Shown one piece after another: positions 1 through 9,410 of a stretch of 64,000 bases of DNA. A model generated the notes under the pieces. That model had not been told where the DNA came from. It was given only the letters and a program-made list of their open reading frames with translations, and searched no databases. Source of the DNA: JAUWVG01 sp964633715 (GTDB lineage: Bacteria; Acidobacteriota; Aminicenantia; Aminicenantales; Aminicenantaceae); assembly GCA_964633715.1 (NCBI GenBank), contig CAZWHQ010000001.1, forward strand, positions 1-64,000, read 5' to 3'. Position 1 is the stretch's first letter; the number at the start of each line of letters is the position of its first letter. The position numbers and the translations under genes were made by a program.

Positions 1-47
1 GGGACAGTCCCTATTTTTTTATTAGAGAAAAAATGGGGACTGTCCCC
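1..47. repeat. Palindromic hairpin element at the left edge
   Basis: GGGACAGTCCC at 1-11 is the exact reverse complement of GGGACTGTCCC at 36-46. T-rich and A-rich flanks extend the stem to about 19 bp with one mismatch. Each arm is itself nearly palindromic. It resembles the GGGGACxGTCCCC-type extragenic palindromes common in environmental bacterial genomes. It lies just before the oxidoreductase gene and may continue left of the window. No second copy was seen here. Confidence 0.55.
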
Positions 48-101
48 AATTTTTCCAAGTTTTCAAAGCCAGGCCCCAATCCTAATGAATTGGAGGTGAG
101 T

Positions 102-1871
102 ATGTCGTATATGGGCAAGTGGCTCCATCTAGATCTGACCTCTGGTCAAATTGAATCGGGTGAGCTCGATCCCGGACTTCTCAAAGATTATATTGGAGGA
201 AAAGGACTCGGATTTGCTTTGCTAGAAAAAATGGCCCCAAATCCTGATCCCTTTGGACCAGAAAACCCACTCATTTTTATAAACGGGCCTTTTACAGGAA
301 CAAGAGTTCAGACAAGTGCCCGCACAAGTTTAGTAGCAAAATCCCCTTTAACAGGCTCTATCCATGATTCCCATTGTGGAGGGCATTTCGGCCCTCGATT
401 TAAAGCGGCTGGATATGATTATCTGATTGTGACCGGGCGGTCGAATAAACCGGTATACATTTACCTGACAGAGGAGAGAATTGATATTTTAGATGCGTCT
501 GATTTATGGGGAAAAGGCATATATGACACAAATGACCAACTGCTCAAGAGACACCCGGGGAAAAATCCAAGAGTAGCCTGTATTGGACCATCTGGTGAAA
601 GGCTGAATAAGATTGCGTGTATCGGATCGGATAAATACAGACAGTTTGGAAGAGGGGGGATGGGTGCTGTTTTGGGATCGAAAAACCTGAAAGCTTTAGT
701 CGTTGATGGAAATCAACCCATCACATACCAAAACGAAAAAACCTTCAACCAACTCAATAAGCAGTTGACCCAGGATATTTTAGATAACGACGCTGTTAAA
801 TTCCGTAGACAAAAAGGAACGATGAAATGTATCCGCAGCGGTCAGGAATATGAATTTCTCCCCACCAAAAATTTTCAAAAAGTTCAATTTGAACACTTTG
901 AAAACATAAGTTCTGAAACCTGCAGAGAAGAACTGAGTTGGAGGGATGTGGGATGTTTCAATTGTGTGATCCAGTGTTCAAAAATCGCCAAATGGGATGG
1001 GCACGAGATTGAAGGTCCGGAATATGAAACGACGGCCTTTCTGGGCTCTGGTTGTGAAATAAAAGACATCAAGGATGTGACATGGGCCAATGAAATTTGC
1101 GATGATCTTGGGATAGACACCATTAGCGCCGGCGTGACCTGTTCATTTGCCATGGAATGCTATGAAAAGGGCTTGATCAAGGATTGGGGCGGATTGAAAT
1201 TGGAATGGGGCGATGCTGAGTCGCAGCGGAAATTTCTCAGACAAATGGCTTTGCGTGAAGGCATTGGAGAGATCTTTGCGGATGGGACAAGAGCCGCTGC
1301 CCAGTATATCGGCGAAGGGAGCGAAACCTTTGCCATAAATACCTTTGGTATGGAGTTGTCTGGAGTTAATCCAAAAGGAAGCCTCACTATGGGTGTCGTG
1401 CTGTCAGTGGCTGATTTTGCCTCTCATACGCGGCTCTGGATGACAGAGGCTGAAATGGGTCCGGATTTCAAGATCACGGATATCCCCACGTCCGTTGCCG
1501 ACGGTCTCGATGAAATCAACACGCGCAACAGCTTAATTATCTGCGATTTTGTCCCCTTTGGATTTGATAGACTGGCTCCCATCTATTCTGCGGCCACGGG
1601 GATTGAGCATACCCCCGAATCCTTGATGGATGTTGGTGCTAGAATTACACATCTAGCACGAAGATACAATCTCCGCAACGGCCGAAAAGCTTCTGACGAT
1701 ATCCTCCCAGACCGCTTTTTCAATGAAGAATCCCTTTCTGGATTTTTACGGGGTAAGACTATGGATAAGGACTTTTTTCGGTCTCTCATCCAAAAATATT
1801 ACGCTTTGCGTGGATGGAACAAGGACGGTGAGCCCACGAAAGAAACCTTGAATAAATACGGACTCTTGTAA
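102..1871 (+). CDS. aor: Aldehyde:ferredoxin oxidoreductase (AOR family)
   Basis: A 589-residue tungsten/molybdopterin oxidoreductase that would oxidise aldehydes to carboxylates with ferredoxin as acceptor, in the cytoplasm. Family hallmarks are visible: an N-terminal GGKGLGF motif, the GPFTGT and SARTS segments of the cofactor-binding domain, and four cysteines placed as the [4Fe-4S] ligands (C285, C288, C292 in the CxxCxxxC of GCFNCVIQC, and C481 in IICDF). An open frame begins at 33, but the start at 102 has GGAGGTGAG directly before it and begins at the conserved MGKWLHLDL segment, so 102 is preferred. The stop overlaps the next start (TAATG), which implies translational coupling to the nuclease gene. 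The family is certain; the substrate cannot be read from the sequence. Confidence 0.93.
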   Translation: MSYMGKWLHLDLTSGQIESGELDPGLLKDYIGGKGLGFALLEKMAPNPDPFGPENPLIFINGPFTGTRVQTSARTSLVAKSPLTGSIHDSHCGGHFGPRFKAAGYDYLIVTGRSNKPVYIYLTEERIDILDASDLWGKGIYDTNDQLLKRHPGKNPRVACIGPSGERLNKIACIGSDKYRQFGRGGMGAVLGSKNLKALVVDGNQPITYQNEKTFNQLNKQLTQDILDNDAVKFRRQKGTMKCIRSGQEYEFLPTKNFQKVQFEHFENISSETCREELSWRDVGCFNCVIQCSKIAKWDGHEIEGPEYETTAFLGSGCEIKDIKDVTWANEICDDLGIDTISAGVTCSFAMECYEKGLIKDWGGLKLEWGDAESQRKFLRQMALREGIGEIFADGTRAAAQYIGEGSETFAINTFGMELSGVNPKGSLTMGVVLSVADFASHTRLWMTEAEMGPDFKITDIPTSVADGLDEINTRNSLIICDFVPFGFDRLAPIYSAATGIEHTPESLMDVGARITHLARRYNLRNGRKASDDILPDRFFNEESLSGFLRGKTMDKDFFRSLIQKYYALRGWNKDGEPTKETLNKYGLL

Positions 1872-3067
1872 TGCCCTCTTTCAGTCATTCGAAAATCGAA
1901 GCCTTTGAAAAATGCAAACTGAAGTTCAAATACCAGTATATCGACCGGATCAAAGTTAAGGTAGAAGACACAATTGAAACTTTTCTCGGTTCCCGCGTGC
2001 ATGACACCCTAGAAAAGCTTTATAGAGATCTAAAGTTCGAACGAAGGCTTACATTAGAAGAACTTCTGGACTACTTCAATAATAATTGGAGCAAGAATTG
2101 GAAGGATAATATCAAGATTGTCAAAACAGAATACAATCCAGAAAACTACAGGAAAATGGGAGAACGTTTTATCCGAGATTATTACAGCCGTCATAAACCC
2201 TTTGAAAAGGGGATTGTCATTGGCCTGGAGACACAGGATAAGCTTCCCTTGGATGAAGAAGGAAAATATCTTTACGACATCCGTATCGACAGGCTCATGG
2301 ATATGGGAGATGGCCTCTATGAAGTGCACGATTATAAGACAAGCAGCACGCTGCCAGCTCAGGAATCTCTGGATGATGACAGGCAGTTGGCCATGTATTC
2401 GTTGTGGGTGAAAGATCATTTTAAGGATTTTAAAACGGTCCGCTTAGTCTGGCACTACGTGGCATTTGATAAGGAGATAGACTCATATCGGAGTGACAAA
2501 CAGCTCGATGCTTTAAAGACAGAGGTTCTGAGTAAAATAAGAGACATTGAGAGGGCTCAGGAATTTCCTCCCCATGTCTCTCATCTCTGTCAGTGGTGTC
2601 TCTTTCAAGATATCTGTCCCATGTGGAAGCATGAAAAATCTCTGGAGGCAAAACCAGTCAATGAGTATCTTGAAGATCCGGGGCTCAAGCTTGTCGATGA
2701 GTATGTGAAGGTTAAAAAGGAATGGGATACACAAAAAAAGCCCATGGAGCAGAAATTGGAAAAACTCAAAGAGGCATTAATTGCTCTGAGCCAGAAAGAA
2801 GACATTCAAGTGATTCATGGATCTGAGAACAAAATCACTGTAAAATCGAGCGAATATGTAAAATTACCAGCGAAGAAATCAGAAGAACGCCGGGAACTTG
2901 TTGAATTTCTGAAAAATTCAGGAAAATTTGCTGATGTGTGTGATCTCGATATCTATGCGTTGAGCTCCATAATCAAAGCGCAAAAGTGGGATCAAGATAT
3001 TTTGAAAGCACTGGAGAGATACGCAAAAAAGGAAAAAACCTATTCTCTGAATGTATCGAAGAAATAA
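1871..3067 (+). CDS. PD-(D/E)XK nuclease family protein, RecB/Cas4-like, with Fe-S cysteines
   Basis: A 398-residue protein of the RecB/AddB/Cas4 nuclease group. It opens with FSHSKIEAFEKC, the usual N-terminal motif with the first cluster cysteine (C15). GSRVHDTLEKLY supplies the active-site histidine helix, VHDYKTS carries the D...DxK metal-binding core, and C240, C243 and C249 (CQWCLFQDIC) complete an AddB/Cas4-type Fe-S arrangement. The last 130 residues are helical and charged. Such enzymes cut or resect single-stranded DNA. No helicase or cas gene lies nearby, so the partner is unknown. It starts on the last base of the oxidoreductase stop and overlaps the radical SAM gene by 17 bases. 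Confidence 0.85.
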   Translation: MPSFSHSKIEAFEKCKLKFKYQYIDRIKVKVEDTIETFLGSRVHDTLEKLYRDLKFERRLTLEELLDYFNNNWSKNWKDNIKIVKTEYNPENYRKMGERFIRDYYSRHKPFEKGIVIGLETQDKLPLDEEGKYLYDIRIDRLMDMGDGLYEVHDYKTSSTLPAQESLDDDRQLAMYSLWVKDHFKDFKTVRLVWHYVAFDKEIDSYRSDKQLDALKTEVLSKIRDIERAQEFPPHVSHLCQWCLFQDICPMWKHEKSLEAKPVNEYLEDPGLKLVDEYVKVKKEWDTQKKPMEQKLEKLKEALIALSQKEDIQVIHGSENKITVKSSEYVKLPAKKSEERRELVEFLKNSGKFADVCDLDIYALSSIIKAQKWDQDILKALERYAKKEKTYSLNVSKK

Positions 3068-4118
3068 CAGCCCTTACGAAGTGGGGCCCATCAGGCCTCC
3101 ATCAGAGGCCAACAGCCTGTTGATCAGAGTCTCCAGGAATTGTCCCTGGAATAAGTGTGAATTCTGTCCCATCTACAAACAACATATATTTGAAAAGAGA
3201 CCGGTCGAAGAAATTCTGGAGGATATCGATGCGGCCCATGAAATACATGGAGATGTCTTTTGGACGGCCTTTCTTCAGGATGCCAACAGCTTAGGGCTGA
3301 AAACTCCCGATCTTATAAAAGTGATCGTTTATCTGAAACAGAAATTTCCAGCGGTCGAGCGTGTGACCAGTTATGCGCGCGCCAGGACTGTTGCTCGGAA
3401 AACAGTGGATGAGTTAACACAGCTGCAAAAGGCCGGGCTTTCCCGACTGCATATCGGCCTTGAAACGGGATATGATGAGCTGCTTTCCTATATGAAAAAA
3501 GGGATGACAGCGGATAACGCTGTTGAGGCTGGGATGCGGATCAAACAATCGGGCATCTCTCTCTGCTTTTATGTCATTATCGGTTTGGGAGGGCAGCTGA
3601 AACTGGAGAAAAAAGAAACTTGGAAAGAACATGCTGTCGAAACAGCAAAAGTCCTCAACCGAGTGAATCCTGATTATATCCGGGTGAGAACACTGACCAT
3701 TCGTGAAGGCAGCCCCTTATTCGAGAAACAACAAAAAGGAGAGTTTCAACGAGCCAGCGATTCCAAATTGGTGAAAGAAGAGCTCCTTCTTCTCGAACAT
3801 CTGGACGTGACCAGCCAGTTCGTCAGTGACCACTCGACAAATATTCTCATGGATATCAGAGGACAATTTCCCGAGGACAAAGAGAAACTGATCACGATAG
3901 CAAAACGTTATTTAGCTCTTTCTGAAGAAGAGCAGTTGAATTTTCGGCTGGGTACATTGTTCAGATTCTTCGGTTACTACCCGAATTTTAGAAATTTCGA
4001 AGATTTTTTCAATTTAGAAAAAAGGGCGAAGATGCAAACCCTCATTGCAAAAATGGAGGCTGATGAGCCTGGTTCTTCTTTTCGTCTCCTCCATCAGCTC
4101 AGCAGTAAACTTGTTTAA
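3051..4118 (+). CDS. Radical SAM protein with a CPWNKCEFC cluster motif
   Basis: A 355-residue radical SAM enzyme. The cluster cysteines are C31, C36 and C39, a Cx4CxxC spacing rather than the usual Cx3CxxC. The sequence RLHIGLETGYDELLSYMKKG is a typical HemN/B12-like beta-strand 4 region, and VNPDYIRVRTLTIREGSPLF is the C-terminal half of the barrel seen in radical SAM proteins of the HemN/Elp3-like group. The reaction is not identifiable. It shares 17 bases with the nuclease gene, so the three genes from 102 form one transcription unit. A downstream partner could have been expected but the unit ends here. Confidence 0.85.
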   Translation: MYRRNNSPYEVGPIRPPSEANSLLIRVSRNCPWNKCEFCPIYKQHIFEKRPVEEILEDIDAAHEIHGDVFWTAFLQDANSLGLKTPDLIKVIVYLKQKFPAVERVTSYARARTVARKTVDELTQLQKAGLSRLHIGLETGYDELLSYMKKGMTADNAVEAGMRIKQSGISLCFYVIIGLGGQLKLEKKETWKEHAVETAKVLNRVNPDYIRVRTLTIREGSPLFEKQQKGEFQRASDSKLVKEELLLLEHLDVTSQFVSDHSTNILMDIRGQFPEDKEKLITIAKRYLALSEEEQLNFRLGTLFRFFGYYPNFRNFEDFFNLEKRAKMQTLIAKMEADEPGSSFRLLHQLSSKLV

Positions 4119-4145
4119 CGATGCTGAAGGGATCTGGATGCGCTC

Positions 4146-4173
4146 TTGACAATTTTTCCTGTCGGAATAGACT
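4146..4173 (+). promoter_or_regulatory. Probable sigma70-type promoter for the 4216-9887 operon
   Basis: TTGACA at 4146-4151, a 16-base spacer and TAGACT at 4168-4173. It lies in the 97-base gap between the radical SAM gene and the next operon. Confidence 0.5.
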
Positions 4174-4215
4174 GGACAGAGTGTACACAGATATCAAAAA
4201 ACAAGGTCAAACTCA

Positions 4216-4662
4216 ATGAAACATATTTCATTTAATCAAAAAAAAGCATTCTTTTTCTCACTTGTCATTCTGATGAGTTTATTTTTTATTGAATGTGACG
4301 TGAGTTTTTCTACGGCCAAACTGGAAGAAGCGACAATGTGTACAAGGGTCGATGAAACGACAAAAAAACCCATTGAAAAAACTGACGTCTTCAAATCAGA
4401 CATGTCAGAAATATATTGCTCAGTCAAACTCTCCAACGCCCCTTCTGACACAAAGATTAGATCGGAATGGATCTATGTGAAAGGAGATGCTGAAAATCTG
4501 TCAGATTACAAAATTGACGAATTCACCATAACGACGGAGGGGACCAAATACCTTTCATTTTCACTTTCCCGCCCAAATAATGGATTCCCAAAGGGGGAAT
4601 ACCTGTTGAAGTTTTATGTGGACGAAAAATTAAAAAATAACGTATCCTTCAGGGTAGAGTAG
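4216..4662 (+). CDS. Secreted protein of unknown function
   Basis: A 148-residue protein. Residues 10-27 form a hydrophobic signal ending in a cysteine (FFIEC), a poor match to a lipobox, so it may be a lipoprotein or an ordinary Sec substrate. The mature part alternates short beta-type stretches (RSEWIYVKG, KYLSFSLSRP, GEYLLKFYVDEK) and ends VSFRVE, which suggests one immunoglobulin-like beta-sandwich domain. I do not recognise the family. It is first in an operon, 12 bases before the transpeptidase gene. Confidence 0.7.
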   Translation: MKHISFNQKKAFFFSLVILMSLFFIECDVSFSTAKLEEATMCTRVDETTKKPIEKTDVFKSDMSEIYCSVKLSNAPSDTKIRSEWIYVKGDAENLSDYKIDEFTITTEGTKYLSFSLSRPNNGFPKGEYLLKFYVDEKLKNNVSFRVE

Positions 4663-4674
4663 GAGGAGGAAAAC

Positions 4675-6552
4675 ATGATTCAAACAAGATCGACAAGATT
4701 TCTAAGCTTTAAAATTCTGCTGCTTACAGTTTTGTTTGTTTTAAGTTCCATCCGCATTGGTTCAGGACGGACTGAAAAACCCGTCCTTCATGGAAGGCAT
4801 TGGATGGCGATTACGGGAAAACCTTTAGGTGCGACGGCCGGCGCTAAAATTTTTGACCGGGGCGGGAACGCTGTAGATGCTGCATGTGCGATGCTGGCGG
4901 CCACATGCACGATGTATGATGTTTTGAGTTGGGGGGGAGAGACGCAGGCCCTTATTTATAATCCAAAGACTAAAAAAGTCTATGGCATCAATGCCTTAGG
5001 TGCTGCTCCCACTGGTGCCACTTCGGAATTTTTTAAGGAGAAGGGCCTTAAATATCCTCCCCGATACGGCCCTTTAGCTGCAGTGACTCCCGGTACACCT
5101 GGAGGTCTGTTGGTTATGCTGGCTGAATTTGGGACCAAAAGCCTAAAGGAGGTTCTTGAACCGGCCATGGAGATGGCTGAAGGTTATCCCATGGAGGCTC
5201 AGCTCTCCAACAGTATTGAACAGAATAAGGAGAGGATTAAAGAATGGCCCTATTCCAAAGAGATCCTGCTTCCTCATCTCGGGGAAGACTTTGAGGCCCC
5301 GCACCCGGGAGAAATATTCAACCAGCCGGACTTATTGGCCACTCTGAAAAAAATGGTTGAAGCCGAACAAATGGCCCTCGAAGAGGGACAAACGCGAAAA
5401 GAAGCCATTTATGCGGCCTATAAAAGATTCTATGAAGGAGATATCGCTGAGGAACTAGTTCGGGGCTCCCAGGAACAGGGTGGGCTTTTTACTATGGATG
5501 ACCTGGCCAATTGGAAGGTCTACATTGAAGAACCTGTCAAAACCACATACAAGGGAATCGAGGTCTATAAACTGACAAGTTGGGTTCAGGGGCCCGTGCT
5601 TCTTCAGATGCTGAACATGCTGGAAGAAATCGACCTCGAATCTATGGGATTCAACAGCGTTAACTACATTCACACACTCTACCAGGTGATGAACATGGCT
5701 TTTGCCGATAGGGATTTTTACTACGGGGATCCTTATTTTCCACCGGAAGAGCCCATCGGAGGGCTTTTATCTAAGGACTATGCAAAAGCCCGTCTGCAGA
5801 CACTCAACAACAATATCAATGATCCCAACGTCAAGCCGGGCGATCCATACCCATTTGAAGGAAAGACAAATCCCTATCTTGAACTTTTAAAAAATTGGGG
5901 TAAAGAAGATATAAAGGATTTCCAAAAAATGAGCCGCGTGGAACGGCTTGAATATGAAGAGAGTTTTACTGCTGGCACCACGTCTATTCAAGCTGCCGAT
6001 GAAGATGGGTGGGTCGTGTCTGTCACTCCCAGTGGAGGATGGATTCCTGCCTGTATAGCGGGAAAAACAGGAGTGGGCATGAGCCAACGCATGCAGAGTT
6101 TTGTGCTGGATGAATCTGAAAATCCTTTTAATGTTGTCGAACCGGGAAAAAGACCCCGTGCAACATTGACACCCAGCCTGGCTCTTAAAGAGGGGAAACC
6201 CTATCTGTCCTTTGCTGTTCAGGGAGGGGATACCCAGGATCAAAATCTGCTTCAGTTTTTTCTCAACATAGTTGAATTTGGCATGAATGTCCAAGAAGCC
6301 TGCGAGGCCCCGAATATTGTCACTTATCAGTTAAAAAACTCCTTTGGGCAGCATGAGATTGTTCCCGGGAGGCTCAGAGTCAATGAAGTCGTGCCACAGA
6401 ATATAAGGGATCTGCTTGTGGGCATGGGCTATGATGTTGATGCCCGAAAGTACACTTCCGGCCCAATAAATGCCATATATTTTGACTGGAAACATAAAAG
6501 CTTCTGGGGTGGGTCCAGCAATTACGGGGAAGACTATGGGATCGCGTGGTGA
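4675..6552 (+). CDS. Gamma-glutamyltranspeptidase family protein, exported
   Basis: A 625-residue Ntn-hydrolase of the gamma-glutamyltransferase family, which self-cleaves into two subunits and transfers or hydrolyses gamma-glutamyl groups in the periplasm. Residues 7-30 form a signal peptide. GATAGAKIFDRGGNAVDAAC is the conserved N-terminal region. The autoprocessing and catalytic threonine should be T435 in AGTTSIQ, which takes the place of the usual TTHxS, followed by DGWVVSVTPSGG. The C-terminal half has the usual RPRATLTPSLAL and QGGDTQDQNLLQ segments. The start is fixed by a strong AGGAGGAGG site. Substitution of the usual His after the TT pair means the substrate may not be glutathione. 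Confidence 0.85.
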   Translation: MIQTRSTRFLSFKILLLTVLFVLSSIRIGSGRTEKPVLHGRHWMAITGKPLGATAGAKIFDRGGNAVDAACAMLAATCTMYDVLSWGGETQALIYNPKTKKVYGINALGAAPTGATSEFFKEKGLKYPPRYGPLAAVTPGTPGGLLVMLAEFGTKSLKEVLEPAMEMAEGYPMEAQLSNSIEQNKERIKEWPYSKEILLPHLGEDFEAPHPGEIFNQPDLLATLKKMVEAEQMALEEGQTRKEAIYAAYKRFYEGDIAEELVRGSQEQGGLFTMDDLANWKVYIEEPVKTTYKGIEVYKLTSWVQGPVLLQMLNMLEEIDLESMGFNSVNYIHTLYQVMNMAFADRDFYYGDPYFPPEEPIGGLLSKDYAKARLQTLNNNINDPNVKPGDPYPFEGKTNPYLELLKNWGKEDIKDFQKMSRVERLEYEESFTAGTTSIQAADEDGWVVSVTPSGGWIPACIAGKTGVGMSQRMQSFVLDESENPFNVVEPGKRPRATLTPSLALKEGKPYLSFAVQGGDTQDQNLLQFFLNIVEFGMNVQEACEAPNIVTYQLKNSFGQHEIVPGRLRVNEVVPQNIRDLLVGMGYDVDARKYTSGPINAIYFDWKHKSFWGGSSNYGEDYGIAW

Positions 6553-6583
6553 TTCCATCTTAAATAAAAATTGAGGTAAAAAT

Positions 6584-8239
6584 ATGAAAAAAATGCAAAG
6601 TTATGTTTCAGGGATTTTTAAAGTTTTGCTCTTTGGATTGGCCCTCATTTTGGTCCTTTCCTGTGCTTCCCAGAACACCGAGAAAATCAAATTTGAAATC
6701 TCGTTTCCAACATCTGTCCATCCCGAAGATATCACAGGCCGCGTGTTTGTTATGATCTCAAGAGATGATCAGAGAGAACCCCGTCTTCAAGCAGGTGGTT
6801 GGAGTAACAGCGTGCCTTTTTTTGGAAAGGATATCGAAAAACTCAAACCAGGAGAAACCGTAATTATCGACGAAACCGTGCTGGGATTTCCTTTAAAAAG
6901 CCTCACCGAGATTCCGGCTGGAGATTACTATGTGCAGGGCCTGGTCAATATCTATACCGAATTTAAAAGAGCAGACGGACATGTTATTTGGGCTCATATG
7001 GATCAGTGGGAAGGTCAGCAGTTTAACAGGTCGCCCGGCAATCTGTACAGTGAAGTGCAGAAAATCAGTTTTAATCCCTCGCGTGAGAATACAATCAAAC
7101 TGAATCTGAATAAAGTGATTCCACCTATGGACGGCCCTGAAGATACAGAATGGGTCAAACACATTAAGTTTGAAAGTCCTCTGCTTTCTGAATTTTGGGG
7201 TCGCCCTATCTCTATTGGGGCGGTTGTCCTCCTGCCGGCAGGGTATGACACTCATCCTAATGTTAAATATCCTGTCCACTATCTCCAGGGCCATTTTTCC
7301 CTTCGTCCTCCATACAGATTCAGCGAGGACAGCCCTTTCTTCAAAGTTTGGACAGCTGAGGATTTTCCCAGGATGATTGCTGTGACAATTCAGCATCCGA
7401 CACCCTTTTTTGATGATTCCTATGCCGTCAATTCTGCCAACTGCGGTCCCTATGGGGATGCGATTCTGACAGAACTTATCCCTCGAATTGAAGAGGATTT
7501 TCGTGCAATTGGAAAATCCTATGCACGGGTTCTTTCCGGAGGATCCACGGGAGGATGGGAGGCTTTGGCTCTTCAGGTTTTTAATCCTGATTTTTTTGGA
7601 GGAGCATGGAGTTTTTTCCCGGATCCTGTCGACTTTCGCTACTACCAGCTCACCAATATCTATGAGGACAAAAATGCATTTTATATCGAACGCGGTTGGC
7701 TCAAGCCCGAACGCCCCATGATGAGAGATGCACATGGCCAAGTTATCGTCACCCTCAGGCAGCTCAGTCAGTTAGAAGCCGTTCTGGGTTCTAAAAATCG
7801 ATCTGGTCAGCAGTTAGATGCCTGGAATGCTGTATATGGTCCAGTGGGGAAAGATGGGTATCCTCAACCTCTCTGGAACAAATTGACCGGGACAATTGAT
7901 GTTGAGGTGGCCGAATATTTGAAGGAAGGATATGATATTCGGTATTATTTGGAGAAGAACTGGTCAACAATCGGTCCACAGCTTGAGGGAAAACTCTTTG
8001 TTTACTGTGGTGACATGGATAATTTTTATCTGAATGAGGCGGTTTATGAACTCGAAACTTTTCTTGAAGGGACAACAGATCCCTATTATGCTGGATCTTT
8101 TCAGTACGGCCGTCCAAGGAAAACTCATGGCTGGACGCCCTTTCAAAGATCGTCTGGAGAACTGGAAAGGATAATGGCTGAGCACATCACAAAAAATACA
8201 CCTCCTGGAGAAAACTCAAAATTATGGAAATATAAATAG
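6584..8239 (+). CDS. Lipoprotein with alpha/beta-hydrolase (esterase) fold
   Basis: A 551-residue exported protein. The signal ends in a good lipobox, LVLSC, so it should be lipid-anchored. Residues 40-190 look like a beta-rich N-terminal domain. From about 205 the sequence follows a putative-esterase (EstD/Fes-like) hydrolase: GAVVLLPAGYD, then GGSTGG with the nucleophile at S321 (GxSxG), and a late MDNFYLNEAV/KTHGWT segment that probably supplies the acid and histidine. It lies 31 bases after the transpeptidase gene and 1 base before the iron-sulfur gene, so it is cotranscribed. The substrate is unknown. Confidence 0.8.
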   Translation: MKKMQSYVSGIFKVLLFGLALILVLSCASQNTEKIKFEISFPTSVHPEDITGRVFVMISRDDQREPRLQAGGWSNSVPFFGKDIEKLKPGETVIIDETVLGFPLKSLTEIPAGDYYVQGLVNIYTEFKRADGHVIWAHMDQWEGQQFNRSPGNLYSEVQKISFNPSRENTIKLNLNKVIPPMDGPEDTEWVKHIKFESPLLSEFWGRPISIGAVVLLPAGYDTHPNVKYPVHYLQGHFSLRPPYRFSEDSPFFKVWTAEDFPRMIAVTIQHPTPFFDDSYAVNSANCGPYGDAILTELIPRIEEDFRAIGKSYARVLSGGSTGGWEALALQVFNPDFFGGAWSFFPDPVDFRYYQLTNIYEDKNAFYIERGWLKPERPMMRDAHGQVIVTLRQLSQLEAVLGSKNRSGQQLDAWNAVYGPVGKDGYPQPLWNKLTGTIDVEVAEYLKEGYDIRYYLEKNWSTIGPQLEGKLFVYCGDMDNFYLNEAVYELETFLEGTTDPYYAGSFQYGRPRKTHGWTPFQRSSGELERIMAEHITKNTPPGENSKLWKYK

Positions 8240-8240
8240 A

Positions 8241-9398
8241 ATGGATCTATACACCAAACTTGCGAAATTTTTAGACGGCCTTCCCGGCGGATTTCCTTCC
8301 ACGGAGACTGGAGTTGAGATTCGCATCCTGAAGAAACTTTTCATCCCCGAAGAAGCCGAGCTGGCAATGAAACTGAGCCTTATTCCTGAAGATGCAGGAG
8401 TCATAGCAAAGAGAGCAAAAAAAAATGAACAGGACACAGCGGATTTGCTGGAAAAGATGGCACAAAAGGGGCTCCTCTATCGGGTAGAGAAAGAAGGGCG
8501 TCCATCCCTCTACATGGCCACTCAGTATGTGATTGGCATTTGGGAGTACCATGTCAACGACCTGAATCCCGATTTAATCAGGGATATGGAAGAATACATC
8601 CCTACGCTGCTCAATGTTGATATTTGGAAAAAAGCACCTCAACTGCGCACCATTCCCGTTGACCGAAGTATCCCTGTCGAACTGGATGTGATGCCTTACG
8701 AAAAGGCTGAAGAACTCGTCCGGTCGCACAATAAATTCCTAGTGGCTCCGTGTATCTGTCGGAAGGAAAGGACAATGGTTGGAGAAGGCTGCCAGAAGCC
8801 TGAGGAGAGCTGCCTGGTTTTGGGAAGAGCTACCGACTACTATTTAAAAAATGGAATCGGCAGAAAAATTGAGAAAGAAGAGGCTCTTGGTATACTTCGC
8901 GAGGCGGATAAACACGGCCTTGTTCTTCAACCGTCTAATGCCCAGAAAATTGTCAATATCTGCTGCTGCTGTGGGTGCTGCTGTGCGGTGCTGAGGACAG
9001 TCAAACGCCATCCCAAACCTGCCGAAATTGTCTCCTCGGCGTTTACGGTGGAGTATGATTCTGACTTATGCACAAACTGTCAAGTCTGTGTCGATCGATG
9101 CCAGATGGATGCCATCACTATCTCAGAGAACTCTATAGAGCACGATTTTGACCGGTGTATTGGTTGTGGTCTGTGTGTGTCTGCTTGTCCTTCGGAGGCT
9201 GTGACTCTTGTCCGGAAGAAGAAACCGGCGCAGCCTTTTGTGCCTAAGTCATTTATGGAGACACATATCAGACTGCTCAGAGCACGGAAGAAACTGGATC
9301 CTCGACAGATGGCGAGATTTTTGAGTAGTCTCCGTTCCAAAAAGAGAACATCTAGACGAGGAGATGTCTCTAAGAAAGAGAGGGAATCTCGAGTCTGA
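8241..9398 (+). CDS. Iron-sulfur protein with two [4Fe-4S] ferredoxin motifs and a CCCCGCCC cluster
   Basis: A 385-residue cytoplasmic protein. The first 100 residues resemble a winged-helix domain (ELAMKLSLIPEDAGVIAKR, DLLEKMAQKGLLYRVEK). A cysteine-containing middle follows (APCICRKE, EGCQKPEESC), then an unusual run of seven cysteines in eight positions near residues 241-248, then two bacterial ferredoxin motifs, LCTNCQVCVDRC and RCIGCGLCVSACP. The tail is very basic. This layout recurs in 4Fe-4S proteins linked to anaerobic redox pathways. The exact electron partner is not visible. The start is one base after the esterase stop. Confidence 0.85.
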   Translation: MDLYTKLAKFLDGLPGGFPSTETGVEIRILKKLFIPEEAELAMKLSLIPEDAGVIAKRAKKNEQDTADLLEKMAQKGLLYRVEKEGRPSLYMATQYVIGIWEYHVNDLNPDLIRDMEEYIPTLLNVDIWKKAPQLRTIPVDRSIPVELDVMPYEKAEELVRSHNKFLVAPCICRKERTMVGEGCQKPEESCLVLGRATDYYLKNGIGRKIEKEEALGILREADKHGLVLQPSNAQKIVNICCCCGCCCAVLRTVKRHPKPAEIVSSAFTVEYDSDLCTNCQVCVDRCQMDAITISENSIEHDFDRCIGCGLCVSACPSEAVTLVRKKKPAQPFVPKSFMETHIRLLRARKKLDPRQMARFLSSLRSKKRTSRRGDVSKKERESRV

Positions 9399-9410
9399 AA
9401 GTCTAGCATT

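Noticed and set aside
1871..3067. Cas4 as a sign of a CRISPR locus
   Set aside because: No cas genes or repeat arrays are present. The gene is a generic RecB/AddB/Cas4-type nuclease in a metabolic operon.
6893..7741. Long minus-strand open frame (282 codons) opposite the esterase lipoprotein
   Set aside because: It lies wholly inside a gene with clear hydrolase motifs, has no recognisable domain and reads as a reverse-strand shadow.
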